Below, in pieces: positions 1-8,809 of a stretch of 64,000 bases of DNA (position 1 is the stretch's first letter; each line of letters opens with the position of its first letter). Location of the stretch: the NCBI RefSeq assembly GCF_019168305.1, contig NZ_JAHTBI010000054.1, positions 26,288-90,287 of the forward strand. Reading direction: 5' to 3'. This stretch comes from Pseudomonas aegrilactucae (lineage in GTDB: Bacteria; Pseudomonadota; Gammaproteobacteria; Pseudomonadales; Pseudomonadaceae). The position numbers and the translations under genes are program-made. Below the pieces are notes generated by a model. That model was not told the origin of the DNA. It was given only the letters and a program-made list of their open reading frames with translations, and did not search any database.

Positions 1-299
1 GCCTGCCCGAGAGCCCCGCCGACGCCGAGTGCATAGCGTATGCCGAGTCGATCCACGGCAGCGGCCGGATGCTTGCCGCCGAGGCGCTCAAGTCGGTACA
101 GACCGCCACCACGGTGCGTGTCCGTGGCGGGCAGATGAGCCTGACCGATGGCCCGTTCGCCGAAACCAAGGAGCAACTGGCGGGCTTCTACCTGGTGGAT
201 GCCCGTGACCTGAATGAAGCCTTGAACATTGCCCGAGGGATCCCGGCGGCGCGCGTGGGCAGCGTCGAGGTTCGCCCGGTGCGTGAGCTGCAACCCTGA
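1..299 (+). CDS. YCII-related (DGPF domain) protein, 3' part
   Basis: The frame is open from the left edge (first full codon at 3) and ends in TGA at 297-299, so the start lies outside the window. The visible 98 residues contain DGPFAETKEQLAGFYLVDA, the hallmark of DGPF/YCII-related proteins, small ferredoxin-fold proteins of unknown biochemical role. It is followed 21 bp later by an AHSA1 gene and then by an ECF sigma factor with a TPR tail. DGPF genes next to ECF42 sigma factors are a known conserved linkage, so it is probably a target or partner of that sigma factor. The family call is firm; the function is not known. Confidence 0.85.
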   Translation, partial: LPESPADAECIAYAESIHGSGRMLAAEALKSVQTATTVRVRGGQMSLTDGPFAETKEQLAGFYLVDARDLNEALNIARGIPAARVGSVEVRPVRELQP

Positions 300-320
300 C
301 AACTACAAGGAGACACCCCC

Positions 321-812
321 ATGAGCCTCGCACCTGCCAGCCAGGGAACGGCGCTGCATGAACTGTCACTCAGTCGCCTGATTGCGGCGCCGCGAAAAAA
401 GGTTTTTCGCGCCTGGACCGAACCCGCGTTGCTGGCGCGCTGGTGGGGACCGCACGGCATGACCACCCCCGAATGTGAAATGCAGCTGTGGGTCGGTGGC
501 CTGTTTCGCACGGTGATGCGCGCCCCTGATGGTACCGAGTACCCCAACCAGGGTGTGTTCCTGGAGATCGTCGCGCCAGAGCGCATTGTCTTCACCGATG
601 CCTTCGGGCCGGGTTGGGTGCCGTCGGCCAAGGCGTTCATGACCGTACAGGTGACCCTGGAGGATGTGCATGGGCATACCCAGTACACCGCCCGGGCGCT
701 GCACTGGAGCGCTGCCGACTGCCAGGCGCATGAGCAGATGGGTTTCCATCGCGGCTGGGGCGAAAGCCTTGATCGCCTGGTGCACCTGGTCACCCGGCAG
801 ATGCCCGACTGA
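321..812 (+). CDS. SRPBCC (AHSA1/START-like) protein
   Basis: This 163-residue protein of the activator-of-Hsp90-ATPase-1-like group has the typical opening SRLIAAPRKKVFRAWTEP followed by a WWGPHG segment. Such proteins form a hydrophobic-cavity helix-grip fold. Bacterial members bind small ligands or are uncharacterised, so no reaction can be assigned. The start has an AAGGAG ribosome site 8-9 bases upstream. The stop codon shares one base with the ATG of the next gene, so the sigma factor is probably translationally coupled. The gene sits between the DGPF gene and the ECF42-type sigma gene and is likely part of the same stress or detoxification module. Confidence 0.85.
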   Translation: MSLAPASQGTALHELSLSRLIAAPRKKVFRAWTEPALLARWWGPHGMTTPECEMQLWVGGLFRTVMRAPDGTEYPNQGVFLEIVAPERIVFTDAFGPGWVPSAKAFMTVQVTLEDVHGHTQYTARALHWSAADCQAHEQMGFHRGWGESLDRLVHLVTRQMPD

Positions 813-2065
813 TGAACCCGGCGCCGGACGTGAGGGCGACGCTGGAGGCGATCTACCGCGAGCAGTCGCGGCGCATCCTGGCCACGCTGATCCGGCTGCT
901 GGGCGATTTCGATCTGGCCGAGGAGGCCATGCACGAGGCCTTCTACATTGCCGTCGAGCGCTGGCAGCGCGATGGTGTGCCGGCCAGCCCGCGCGCCTGG
1001 CTGGTGTCGACCGGGCGCTTCAAGGCCATCGACGGCCTGCGTCGGCGCGCCCGCTTCGAACGCTCGCCGCAGCGGCTGGCGCAGGCGCTGGCGGCGCTGG
1101 AGAACGAAGACGTGAACGACCAGGAGCTGGAGGATGACCGTCTGCGGTTGATCTTCACCTGCTGTCACCCGGCCCTGTCGGCTGATGCCCAGGTGCCCCT
1201 GACCCTGCGTGAAGTGTGCGACCTGTCGACCGAGGAGATCGCCCGTGCCTTTCTGCTGAGCCCGGCGACCATCGCCCAGCGCATCGTGCGTGCCAAGGCC
1301 AAGATCCGTGATGCGCAGATTCCGTACCAGGTGCCGTCGCTGGCCGAGTTGCCCGAGCGCCTGGACAGTGTGCTGAGGGTGATCTACCTGGTGTTCAACG
1401 AAGGCTACTCGGCCTCGTCGGGTGACAGCGTGGTGCGTGAGGAGCTGAGTGCCGAAGCCATCCGCCTCGGGCGTTTGCTGCAGCAGTTGCTGCCTGACCC
1501 CGAAGTGCTGGGGCTGCTCGCCCTGATGCTGTTGCAGGCCTCGCGTCAGCAGGCACGCAGCGATGCGCAGGGTGAACTGGTGCTGCTCGACCAGCAGGAC
1601 CGCTCGCGTTGGGACCGTGGCATGATTGCCGAGGGCTGCCGGCTGGTGCAGCAGGCATTGCGCAGCCAGCGCTTTGGTGTCTACAGCCTGCAGGCAGCGA
1701 TTGCTGCGGTGCACGCCGAAGCGGCCAGTGCCGGCGACACGGACTGGGCGCAGATCGTCGGCCTTTACGATGTGCTGTTGCAGGGCTGGCCGTCGCCGGT
1801 GGTGGAGCTCAATCGCGCGGCCGCCCTGGCCCGGCGTGACGGGCCGCAGGCGGGGCTTGCGGCAGTGGAGGCGATTCTGGCCCGTGGCCAGTTGCTCGAT
1901 TACCACCTGGCACACTCGGCGCGGGCCGAGCTGTGCGTGCAGGCCGGGCACCTGGCGCAGGCGCGCGAGGCTTACTGCACGGCACTGGGCCTGACCCGGC
2001 AGTTACCCGAGCGGCGCTATATCGAGCGCCGTCTGAGCGAACTTCAGGCCATCAGCCGATCGTGA
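812..2065 (+). CDS. ECF sigma factor with C-terminal TPR-like extension (ECF42 type)
   Basis: The 417-residue protein is about twice the length of an ordinary ECF sigma factor. Residues 10-80 hold region 2, with DFDLAEEAMHEAFYIAVERW, and residues about 120-170 hold region 4 (LSTEEIARAFLLSPATIAQR). The following segment carries the VIYLVFNEGYSAS signature of the DUF6596/ECF42 extension, and the tail is helical and TPR-like. In this group the extension is thought to control activity instead of a membrane anti-sigma factor, and none is encoded beside it. It starts on the overlapping ATG of the AHSA1 stop and is downstream of a DGPF gene, as expected for ECF42. Its 3' end overlaps the convergent MaoC gene by 14 bp. 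Confidence 0.88.
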   Translation: MNPAPDVRATLEAIYREQSRRILATLIRLLGDFDLAEEAMHEAFYIAVERWQRDGVPASPRAWLVSTGRFKAIDGLRRRARFERSPQRLAQALAALENEDVNDQELEDDRLRLIFTCCHPALSADAQVPLTLREVCDLSTEEIARAFLLSPATIAQRIVRAKAKIRDAQIPYQVPSLAELPERLDSVLRVIYLVFNEGYSASSGDSVVREELSAEAIRLGRLLQQLLPDPEVLGLLALMLLQASRQQARSDAQGELVLLDQQDRSRWDRGMIAEGCRLVQQALRSQRFGVYSLQAAIAAVHAEAASAGDTDWAQIVGLYDVLLQGWPSPVVELNRAAALARRDGPQAGLAAVEAILARGQLLDYHLAHSARAELCVQAGHLAQAREAYCTALGLTRQLPERRYIERRLSELQAISRS

Positions 2066-2522
2066 TCGGTGGCGGGCTGACCAGCTCGACGCTTTGCTGC
2101 TTGCGCGGCGCGAGGATCTCGGCTTCGCCGTCCACCACCAGTTCTTCGTGCTGGTTGAACACGCGGGTGGCGATACGCACGCGGAACTTGGGCAGCTTTT
2201 CGAGAATTTCCAGGCGCACGGTCAGGGTGTCGCCGATCTTCACCGGTTTCTGGAAGCTCATCTGCTGGCCCAGGTAGATGGTGCCCGGGCCAGGTAATTC
2301 GCAGGCCACCGCGGCGCTGATCAGCGCGCCGCTGAACATGCCGTGGGCGATACGTTCCTTGAACATGCTCTTGGCGGCGAACTCGGCATCCAGGTGCACC
2401 GGGTTGTGGTCGCCGGACATCGCGGCGAACAGCTGGATGTCGCGTTCTTCGACCGTCTTGCTGAAGCTGGCGGTCTGGCCGACTTCAAGGGCTTCGTAGG
2501 GCGTGTTGCTGACCTGGGTCAT
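2052..2522 (-). CDS. MaoC-like (R)-specific enoyl-CoA hydratase
   Basis: The 156-residue single hot-dog-fold protein contains FAAMSGDHNPVHLDAEFA, the (R)-hydratase motif with catalytic Asp38 and His43 in the D-x4-H arrangement. Enzymes of this PhaJ group hydrate trans-2-enoyl-CoA from beta-oxidation to (R)-3-hydroxyacyl-CoA, which can feed medium-chain polyhydroxyalkanoate synthesis. It is followed at 2566-3510 by a hydrolase and then by two fadD genes. The same order occurs in P. putida and P. aeruginosa, which supports a fatty-acid role. An AAGGAAT lies about 11 bases before the ATG. The numbering among the PhaJ paralogues is not certain enough to name it. Confidence 0.9.
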   Translation of the reverse strand: MTQVSNTPYEALEVGQTASFSKTVEERDIQLFAAMSGDHNPVHLDAEFAAKSMFKERIAHGMFSGALISAAVACELPGPGTIYLGQQMSFQKPVKIGDTLTVRLEILEKLPKFRVRIATRVFNQHEELVVDGEAEILAPRKQQSVELVSPPPITIG

Positions 2523-2565
2523 TCAGGCAGATTCCTTAGCAGGGTTCGACAAGGTGCCTACTGTA

Positions 2566-3510
2566 TCACTCGCTGCGGGCCGGGCGGCCAACGGCCAGGG
2601 CCTGGTCTAGCCAGGCGAGCAGTGCTGCGGTCACTTCGTCGCGGTTGGTTTCGTTGAGCAGTTCATGGCGCGCCTGCGGGTAAAGCTGCAACTGCACGCG
2701 CGGGTTGCCGGCATGGCGCAAGGCGCCTGCCAGGTCTTTGAGACGCTTGCCGGCACTGACCGGATCACATTCTCCCCCCATCACCAGAATCGGCAGGTTC
2801 GGGTCGATCTGCGCCAGGTGGCGTGCCTGGCTGATGTGCTGCAGCCCCGTCAGCAGGTCGATCCATAGCCGATTGGTGCAGCGAAAGCCGCACAGCGGGT
2901 CGGCGGTGTACTTGTCGACCTCGGCCGCGTCGCGGCTGAGCCAGTCGAACGCAGTGCGGTTGGGCTTGAACGCCTTGTTGAACGAGCCGAACGACAGCCA
3001 TTCGATCAGCGCGCTGCGCCCTTGTGGCCCCTGGCGCCAGGCCTCGACGCGGGCGATCGCGCAGGCGGCGCGGTACAGCACCGGTGGCTGGAAGTTCGAA
3101 CCGCTCAGGATCGCGCCATGCAGGCTGGCACTGTGGTGCAGCAGATACGCCTGGGCGATATAGCTGCCCATGCTGTGGCCGAACAGAAACAGCGGCACGC
3201 CGGGGTGCTGCTGGCCGATGTGCTGGCTGAGCAGTCCCAGGTCGTTGACCACGCTGCTCCAGCCATCGTGCCTGGCGAACTGCCCCAGGGTACCGACCTC
3301 GGCCGTGCGGCCATGGCCACGTTGGTCATGCGCATACAGGGCGATACCGGCATCGCTCAGGGCCTGGCCCAGGCGCTGGTAGCGCCCGGCGTGTTCTGCC
3401 ATGCCATGGGCCAGCAGCACCACTGCCCGGGGCGCGGTGTCGGGCAGCCATTGATAGATATACAGGCTGCAATGATTGCTGGCCGGCAGCCAGAACGCGT
3501 CGTGGTGCAT
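2566..3510 (-). CDS. alpha/beta hydrolase (monoacylglycerol-lipase/S33 type)
   Basis: The 314-residue cytoplasmic hydrolase has the oxyanion segment AHGMAEHAGRY, the nucleophile elbow GHSMGS (Ser113), Asp249 in GGECDP and His282 in ARHE, which gives a complete Ser-Asp-His triad. The spacing and HGMAEH motif are those of the Hydrolase_4/serine aminopeptidase S33 group that includes monoacylglycerol lipases and lysophospholipases. It lies on the minus strand upstream of the hydratase gene (43 bp gap) and divergent from fadD2, so lipid-ester cleavage before acyl-CoA activation is a reasonable inference. The substrate is not determined by the sequence. Confidence 0.85.
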   Translation of the reverse strand: MHHDAFWLPASNHCSLYIYQWLPDTAPRAVVLLAHGMAEHAGRYQRLGQALSDAGIALYAHDQRGHGRTAEVGTLGQFARHDGWSSVVNDLGLLSQHIGQQHPGVPLFLFGHSMGSYIAQAYLLHHSASLHGAILSGSNFQPPVLYRAACAIARVEAWRQGPQGRSALIEWLSFGSFNKAFKPNRTAFDWLSRDAAEVDKYTADPLCGFRCTNRLWIDLLTGLQHISQARHLAQIDPNLPILVMGGECDPVSAGKRLKDLAGALRHAGNPRVQLQLYPQARHELLNETNRDEVTAALLAWLDQALAVGRPARSE

Positions 3511-3710
3511 GGCGGTGCCCTGTGCGCAAGTCGCTGATGCAGCAAGTGTATAGCTGATTCAGCCGATTGAACGGACGATGGCAACACGATTCAGAATGTT
3601 AATGACAGGTCTTGGCGTGTTTGCCACCTGCGGCTTAACTGCTAACGTCGGCAGAATAGTTCTTTTTGCATGCAGGCAGCCCACAGGCTCAGGAATGAGG
3701 ACAAGAATAA

Positions 3711-5399
3711 ATGCAAGCTGACTTCTGGAATGACAAGCGCCCGGCCGGTGTGCCTTCCCATATCGACATGAGCACGTATTCGTCGGTGCTGGAGGTGTTC
3801 GAGCGTTCCTGCAAGCGCTTCGCCGACCGGCCGGCGTTCACCAACCTGGGTGTGACTCTCACCTACGCCGAGCTCGATCGCCAGTCGGCGGCCTTTGCCG
3901 CTTACCTGCAGCAGCACACCGACCTGGCGCCGGGCGAGCGTATCGCGGTGCAGATGCCCAATGTGCTGCAGTACCCCATCGCGGTGTTCGGCGCCTTGCG
4001 CGCCGGGCTGATCGTGGTCAACACCAACCCGCTGTACACCGCCCGCGAAATGCGCCACCAGTTCAAGGACTCCGGTGCCCGTGCGCTGGTGTACCTGAAC
4101 CTGTTCGGCAAGCTGGTGCAGGAGGTGCTGCCCGACACCGATATCGAGTTCCTGATCGAGGCGAAGATGGGCGACCTGCTGCCGGCGGCCAAGGGCTGGC
4201 TGGTGAACACGGTGGTGGCCAAGGTCAAGAAGATGGTGCCGGCCTATCATCTGCCGCAGGCCGTCGCCTTCAAGCAGGTGATGCGCCAGGGCCAGGGCCA
4301 TGCGCTCAAGCCGGTGCGGGTGGGGCTGGAGGATGTCGCGGTACTGCAGTACACCGGCGGCACCACGGGCCTGGCCAAGGGCGCGATGCTCACTCACGCC
4401 AACCTGGTGGCCAACATGCTGCAGGTGCTGGCGTGCTTCTCGCAGCTGGGGCCTGATGGGCAGAAGCTGATCAAGGACGGTCAGGAGGTGATGATCGCGC
4501 CGCTGCCGCTGTACCACATCTATGCCTTCACCGCGAACTGCATGTGCATGATGGTCACTGGCAACCACAACGTGCTGATCACCAACCCGCGCGACATTCC
4601 CGGGTTCGTCAAGGAGCTCAAGAAGTGGCGGTTCTCGGCGCTGCTGGGGCTCAATACGCTGTTTGTGGCGCTGATGGAAAACCCGGATTTCAAGCACCTC
4701 GACTTCTCGGCGCTGAAGGTCACCAACTCGGGCGGCACCGCACTGGTCAAGGCCACCGCCGAGCGCTGGGAGAGCGTCACGGGGTGCCGCATCGTCGAAG
4801 GCTACGGCCTGACCGAAACCTCGCCGGTGGCCAGTACCAACCCCTACGGCGCGCAGGCACGCCTGGGTACGGTGGGCATACCGGTAGCCGGCACGGCGTT
4901 CAAGGTGGTCGATGATGACGGCAACGAGATGCCGTTGGGTGAGCGTGGCGAGTTGTGCATCAAGGGGCCGCAGGTGATGAAGGGCTATTGGCAGCGGCCC
5001 GATGCCACCGCCGAGGCGCTGGATGCCGAGGGCTGGTTCAAGACCGGCGACATCGCGGTGATCGACCCGGACGGTTTCACCCGCATTGTCGATCGCAAGA
5101 AGGACATGATCATCGTGTCCGGTTTCAACGTGTACCCCAACGAGATCGAGGACGTGGTGATGGCCCACCCCAAGGTGGCCAACTGCGCGGCAATCGGTGT
5201 GCCCGACGAGCGCTCCGGCGAGGCGGTGAAGCTGTTCGTGGTGCCGCGCGAGGAGGGGGTGAGCCTGGAGGAGCTCAAGGCCTACTGCAAAGCCAACTTC
5301 ACCGGCTACAAGGTGCCCAAGCACATCGTGTTGCGCGAGTCGTTGCCGATGACGCCGGTGGGCAAGATCCTGCGGCGCGCGTTGCGCGATAGTGCGTGA
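3711..5399 (+). CDS. fadD2: long-chain fatty-acid-CoA ligase, first of tandem pair
   Basis: The 562-residue AMP-forming ligase activates fatty acids with ATP and CoA at the inner membrane, for beta-oxidation. It has the P-loop-like YTGGTTGLAKGAM near residue 212, GYGLTETSP in the middle and the C-terminal DRKKDMIIVSGFNVYPNE, with a PVGKILRR lysine at the end; these are the complete adenylation motifs. The start MQADFW mirrors the opening of the next copy (MFENFW) and has GAGGAC upstream. The pair corresponds in order to fadD2-fadD1 of Pseudomonas. The copies are clearly paralogous but diverged, for example in residues 130-170, so different chain-length preferences are likely. Confidence 0.93.
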   Translation: MQADFWNDKRPAGVPSHIDMSTYSSVLEVFERSCKRFADRPAFTNLGVTLTYAELDRQSAAFAAYLQQHTDLAPGERIAVQMPNVLQYPIAVFGALRAGLIVVNTNPLYTAREMRHQFKDSGARALVYLNLFGKLVQEVLPDTDIEFLIEAKMGDLLPAAKGWLVNTVVAKVKKMVPAYHLPQAVAFKQVMRQGQGHALKPVRVGLEDVAVLQYTGGTTGLAKGAMLTHANLVANMLQVLACFSQLGPDGQKLIKDGQEVMIAPLPLYHIYAFTANCMCMMVTGNHNVLITNPRDIPGFVKELKKWRFSALLGLNTLFVALMENPDFKHLDFSALKVTNSGGTALVKATAERWESVTGCRIVEGYGLTETSPVASTNPYGAQARLGTVGIPVAGTAFKVVDDDGNEMPLGERGELCIKGPQVMKGYWQRPDATAEALDAEGWFKTGDIAVIDPDGFTRIVDRKKDMIIVSGFNVYPNEIEDVVMAHPKVANCAAIGVPDERSGEAVKLFVVPREEGVSLEELKAYCKANFTGYKVPKHIVLRESLPMTPVGKILRRALRDSA

Positions 5400-5412
5400 C
5401 GGCAGGCCACGA

Positions 5413-5437
5413 CGATCCTGCAGCAGATGCAGGATCG
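5413..5437. other. strong hairpin between fadD2 and fadD1
   Basis: CGATCCTGCA and its exact reverse complement are separated by GCAGA, giving a perfect 10-bp stem with a 5-base loop 14 bp after the fadD2 stop. No T-tract follows, so it is more likely an mRNA 3'-end stabiliser or a weak or partial terminator than a classical intrinsic terminator. It would separate expression of the two ligases. Confidence 0.5.
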
Positions 5438-5481
5438 GCATGGCGCAGCCCGGAGTTTGCGAAATAGTGTTCTTGATCTAA

Positions 5482-5511
5482 AAATGACTAACATCTTTTG
5501 TTGAGTCATTT
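5482..5511. promoter_or_regulatory. inverted repeat upstream of fadD1 (operator candidate)
   Basis: AAATGACT and AGTCATTT are exact inverted arms 14 bases apart, extended inward by AAC/GTT with one unpaired base. The element lies about 165-190 bp before the fadD1 ATG in the only AT-rich stretch between the two ligase genes. It does not match the GAAAC/GTTTC-type PsrA box. It may be a regulator site or an RNA hairpin. Confidence 0.35.
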
Positions 5512-5673
5512 GTGTGACTTTTTGGCCCGCTTTAGCTCTAGTCGCCTCCTGGCAAAGCTGCTAATCTCGGCCCGCTTCTGATGCTTGGGTTTGTAATAAT
5601 CCGTCATCACATATCAATAACAATCGCATCGACTGCGGTGAAGAATTCGCTGTGGCTGGAGGAGTGGGCTTCC

Positions 5674-7371
5674 ATGTTCGAAAACTTTTGGAAGGATAAG
5701 TACCCAGCCGGGATTGCCTCGCAAATCAATCCCGATGAGTATCCGAATATTCAAGCGGTATTGAAGCAGTCCTGCCAGCGTTTCGCCGACAAACCGGCAT
5801 TCACCAACCTGGGCAAGACCATCACCTACGGCGAGTTGTATACCCTGTCGGGTGCGTTCGCTGCCTACCTGCAACAGCACACCGACCTGCAACCCGGTGA
5901 CCGCATCGCGGTGCAACTGCCCAATGTGCTGCAGTACCCCGTGGCCGTGTTCGGTGCCCTGCGCGCCGGGCTGATCGTGGTCAACACCAACCCGCTGTAC
6001 ACCGCGCGGGAAATGGAACACCAGTTCAACGATTCCGGTGCCAAGGCGCTGATCTGCCTGGCCAACATGGCGCACCTGGCAGAGAAGGTGGTGCCCAGGA
6101 CCCAGGTCAGGCACGTCATTGTCACCGAAGTGGCCGACCTGCTGCCACCGCTCAAGCGCCTGCTGATCAACAGCGTGATCAAGTACGTGAAAAAGATGGT
6201 GCCGGCCTATCACCTGCCCAACGCCGTCAAGTTCAACGATGCGCTGAGCAAGGGCCAGGGCAAGGCCATCAATGAAGCCAACCCGTCCAGTGGCGAGGTG
6301 GCCGTGCTGCAGTACACCGGCGGCACCACCGGCGTGGCCAAGGGCGCCATGCTGACCCACCGCAACCTGGTGGCCAACATGCTGCAGTGCCGCGCCTTGA
6401 TGGGCTCGAACCTGCATGAAGGCTGCGAGGTGCTGATCACCCCGTTGCCGCTGTACCACATCTACGCCTTCACCTTCCATTGCATGGCGATGATGCTGAT
6501 CGGCAGCCACAACATCCTGATCAGCAACCCGCGCGACCTGCCGGCAATGGTCAAGGAACTGTCGAAGTGGAAGTTCACCGGCTTCGTCGGGCTGAACACC
6601 TTGTTCGTGGCGCTGTGCAACAACGAAACCTTCCGCAAGCTGGACTTCTCGGCCCTGAAGCTGACGTTGTCCGGTGGCATGGCGTTGCAGGTGGCGGTGG
6701 CCGAGCGCTGGAAGAGCGTGACCGGCTGCGCCATCTGCGAAGGCTACGGCATGACCGAGACCAGCCCGGTGGCGGCGGTGAACCCGGCCGAGCAGAATCA
6801 GATCGGCACCATCGGCATCCCGGTGCCCTCGACCCTGTGCAAGGTCATCGACGACAGCGGCCAGGAGCTGGCGCTGGGCGAGGTGGGCGAGCTGTGCATC
6901 AAGGGCCCGCAAGTGATGAAAGGCTACTGGCAGCGCGACGAGGCGACCACCGAGATCCTGGATGCCGAGGGTTGGCTCAAGACGGGTGACATCGCGCTGA
7001 TCCAGACCGACGGCTACATGCGCATCGTCGACCGCAAGAAAGATATGATCCTGGTGTCGGGCTTCAATGTGTACCCCAACGAGCTGGAAGACGTATTGGC
7101 GACCCTGCCGGGCGTGTTGCAGTGTGCGGCGATCGGTGTGCCGGACGAGAAGTCGGGCGAGATCATCAAGATCTTCATCGTCGCCAAGCCGGGTGTGACC
7201 CTGACCAAGGAGCAGGTGATGGAGCACATGCGTGCCAACGTCACGGCGTACAAGGTGCCGCGCCTGATCGAGTTCCGCGATGCGTTGCCGACCACCAACG
7301 TGGGCAAGATCCTGCGGCGTGAACTGCGTGATGAAGAGCTGAAGAAGCTGGGCTTGAAGAAGATCGCGTGA
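5674..7371 (+). CDS. fadD1: long-chain fatty-acid-CoA ligase, second of tandem pair
   Basis: The 565-residue AMP-forming acyl-CoA ligase is homologous to its upstream neighbour over its whole length, with YTGGTTGVAKGAM, GYGMTETSP and DRKKDMILVSGFNVYPNE all present. The frame is open from 5581, but the ATG at 5674 was chosen: it gives MFENFWKDKYPAGI, which aligns with the first ligase, and has GGAGG 9 bases upstream. The 275-bp gap with its own inverted repeat suggests a separate promoter. Its role is activation of exogenous fatty acids; specificity relative to fadD2 cannot be read from the sequence. Confidence 0.93.
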   Translation: MFENFWKDKYPAGIASQINPDEYPNIQAVLKQSCQRFADKPAFTNLGKTITYGELYTLSGAFAAYLQQHTDLQPGDRIAVQLPNVLQYPVAVFGALRAGLIVVNTNPLYTAREMEHQFNDSGAKALICLANMAHLAEKVVPRTQVRHVIVTEVADLLPPLKRLLINSVIKYVKKMVPAYHLPNAVKFNDALSKGQGKAINEANPSSGEVAVLQYTGGTTGVAKGAMLTHRNLVANMLQCRALMGSNLHEGCEVLITPLPLYHIYAFTFHCMAMMLIGSHNILISNPRDLPAMVKELSKWKFTGFVGLNTLFVALCNNETFRKLDFSALKLTLSGGMALQVAVAERWKSVTGCAICEGYGMTETSPVAAVNPAEQNQIGTIGIPVPSTLCKVIDDSGQELALGEVGELCIKGPQVMKGYWQRDEATTEILDAEGWLKTGDIALIQTDGYMRIVDRKKDMILVSGFNVYPNELEDVLATLPGVLQCAAIGVPDEKSGEIIKIFIVAKPGVTLTKEQVMEHMRANVTAYKVPRLIEFRDALPTTNVGKILRRELRDEELKKLGLKKIA

Positions 7372-7397
7372 TCTTCAAGGCGACCGCGTCGCGGTCG

Positions 7398-7471
7398 TTC
7401 GCTGGCAAGCCAGCTCCCACAGGGTTTAGCGGTGTTCACACTACCTGTAGGAGCCGGCCTTGCCAGCGAAG
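7398..7471. repeat. REP doublet between convergent fadD1 and oxidoreductase genes
   Basis: Two inverted copies of the P. putida-type REP core (TTCGCTGGCAAGCCAGCTCC...CAGG and its reverse complement) are separated by about 20 bases. The right copy has diverged (GTAGGAGCCGGCCTTGCCAG). The same element occurs three more times in the window, always between convergent genes. Confidence 0.8.
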
Positions 7472-7474
7472 GCC

Positions 7475-8782
7475 TCAACGCAGTTTTTCAAGCATCTGGT
7501 AGTACCACATCCCCGCCGCCAGCAGCGGGTTGCCCAGCACATCGCCCATCGGCACCTTGATGTGGCTGCAGCCGGCAAATGTATCGAACCTGCCCAATGT
7601 GCCGGTAATGGCTTCAGCCATGATTTCGCCCATGATATGGCTGGTGGCGATGCCGTGCCCCGAATACCCCTGGCAATACCACACGTTGTCCGACAGCTTG
7701 CCCAGCTGCGGTATGCGGTTGACCACGATGCCCATCGCGCAGCTCCACTGGAACTCGATCGGCACGCCCTTGAGCGCCGCAAAGGTCGCCTCGATGCAAG
7801 GGCGCAGCTCGCGTGCAATGTCCCGTGAGTCACGCCCCGAATAGTTGGCGCCCCCGCCGAACAGCAGGCGTCCGTCCGCAGTCATGCGGTAATAGTCGAG
7901 CACGAAGCGGCAGTCGTACACCGCCAGGTCCTGCGGGTTGAGTTGCCTGGCCAGCTCACCCAGTGGCGTGGTGGTCACGATGCCGCCCATGGCCGGGAAG
8001 ATCTTGCCCTTGAGCTGGGGTTTTTCGAGCCTGTGGTACACATCGCCGGCCAGCATCACCTGGCGTGCATTGACGCGACCCTGGGCGGTGACCACCGCTG
8101 GCGTGTCGCCGTGCAGGATCTGCAGCACCTCGGAGTTCTCGAAGATCAGCGCACCCAGCTGGTGCGCCGCGCGCGCCTCGCCCAGGCACAGGTTGAGCGG
8201 GTGCAGGTGCAGGTTGCGCAGGTTTTTCAGTGCTCCCAGGTACAACGGGCTGTCCAGGTGCTGGCGTACGCTGTCGCGATCCAGCATCTGCACCTGTTCG
8301 CCCATGCCCCGGCGCTGTGCTTCGTCTGCGAAGGCCTGCAGCTCGGCCATGTGCGCAGGCTTCATGGCTGCGTGCAGGTGGCCGTGCTTGAGGTCGCAGT
8401 CGATGCCGTAGCGTTGCACCCGCTGCTCGATGATGTCATGGCCGCGAAAGCGCAGTTGCCAGATGAAATCGTCGACCTCATCACCCAGGCGCTTGCGCAT
8501 CTGTTTGCGCATCGCCTCGTCGCCCGACAGGCTGCCGGTCACCTGGCCGCCGTTGCGACCACTGGCGCCCCAGCCGATACGGTTGGTTTCGACAATGGCC
8601 ACCTTGAGGCCGCGCTCGGCCAGTTCCACCGCGCTGGCCACGCCGGTGAAGCCGCCGCCGATGATCACCACGTCGACCTCGACCGTGCCCTGCAGGGTCG
8701 GGTACTGGGTGGTGTCGTTCAGGCTGGCGGTGTAGTACGAGGCACTGCGCTGTGCAGGGCCATGATTCAGGGCTGCATTCAT
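7475..8782 (-). CDS. puuB: FAD-dependent gamma-glutamylputrescine oxidoreductase (PuuB family)
   Basis: The 435-residue D-amino-acid-oxidase-fold flavoenzyme has the dinucleotide-binding VVIIGGGFTGVASAVELAERG region near residue 38 and WGASGRNGGQV just after it, as in PuuB/PauB. These enzymes oxidise the primary amine of gamma-glutamylputrescine to the aldehyde, releasing peroxide and ammonia. The C-terminal GYSGHGIATSHIMGE is the usual FAD-contacting segment. It lies 27 bp downstream of a glutamine-synthetase-like gene on the same strand, so the two probably form a ligase-oxidase operon for putrescine or a related amine. The exact amine is inferred from family and context. Confidence 0.85.
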   Translation of the reverse strand: MNAALNHGPAQRSASYYTASLNDTTQYPTLQGTVEVDVVIIGGGFTGVASAVELAERGLKVAIVETNRIGWGASGRNGGQVTGSLSGDEAMRKQMRKRLGDEVDDFIWQLRFRGHDIIEQRVQRYGIDCDLKHGHLHAAMKPAHMAELQAFADEAQRRGMGEQVQMLDRDSVRQHLDSPLYLGALKNLRNLHLHPLNLCLGEARAAHQLGALIFENSEVLQILHGDTPAVVTAQGRVNARQVMLAGDVYHRLEKPQLKGKIFPAMGGIVTTTPLGELARQLNPQDLAVYDCRFVLDYYRMTADGRLLFGGGANYSGRDSRDIARELRPCIEATFAALKGVPIEFQWSCAMGIVVNRIPQLGKLSDNVWYCQGYSGHGIATSHIMGEIMAEAITGTLGRFDTFAGCSHIKVPMGDVLGNPLLAAGMWYYQMLEKLR

Positions 8783-8809
8783 GTAGCGGTTCCTTGCAGA
8801 AAAGGGGGG

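Noticed and set aside
188..1951. 587-codon minus-strand frame
   Set aside because: It lies antisense to the DGPF, AHSA1 and sigma genes, which carry clear family motifs. The product is low-complexity His/Gln/Arg.
5530..5560. Possible sigma-54 promoter (TGGCA...GC) before fadD1
   Set aside because: The GG and GC dinucleotides are not at the required 12-base offset.
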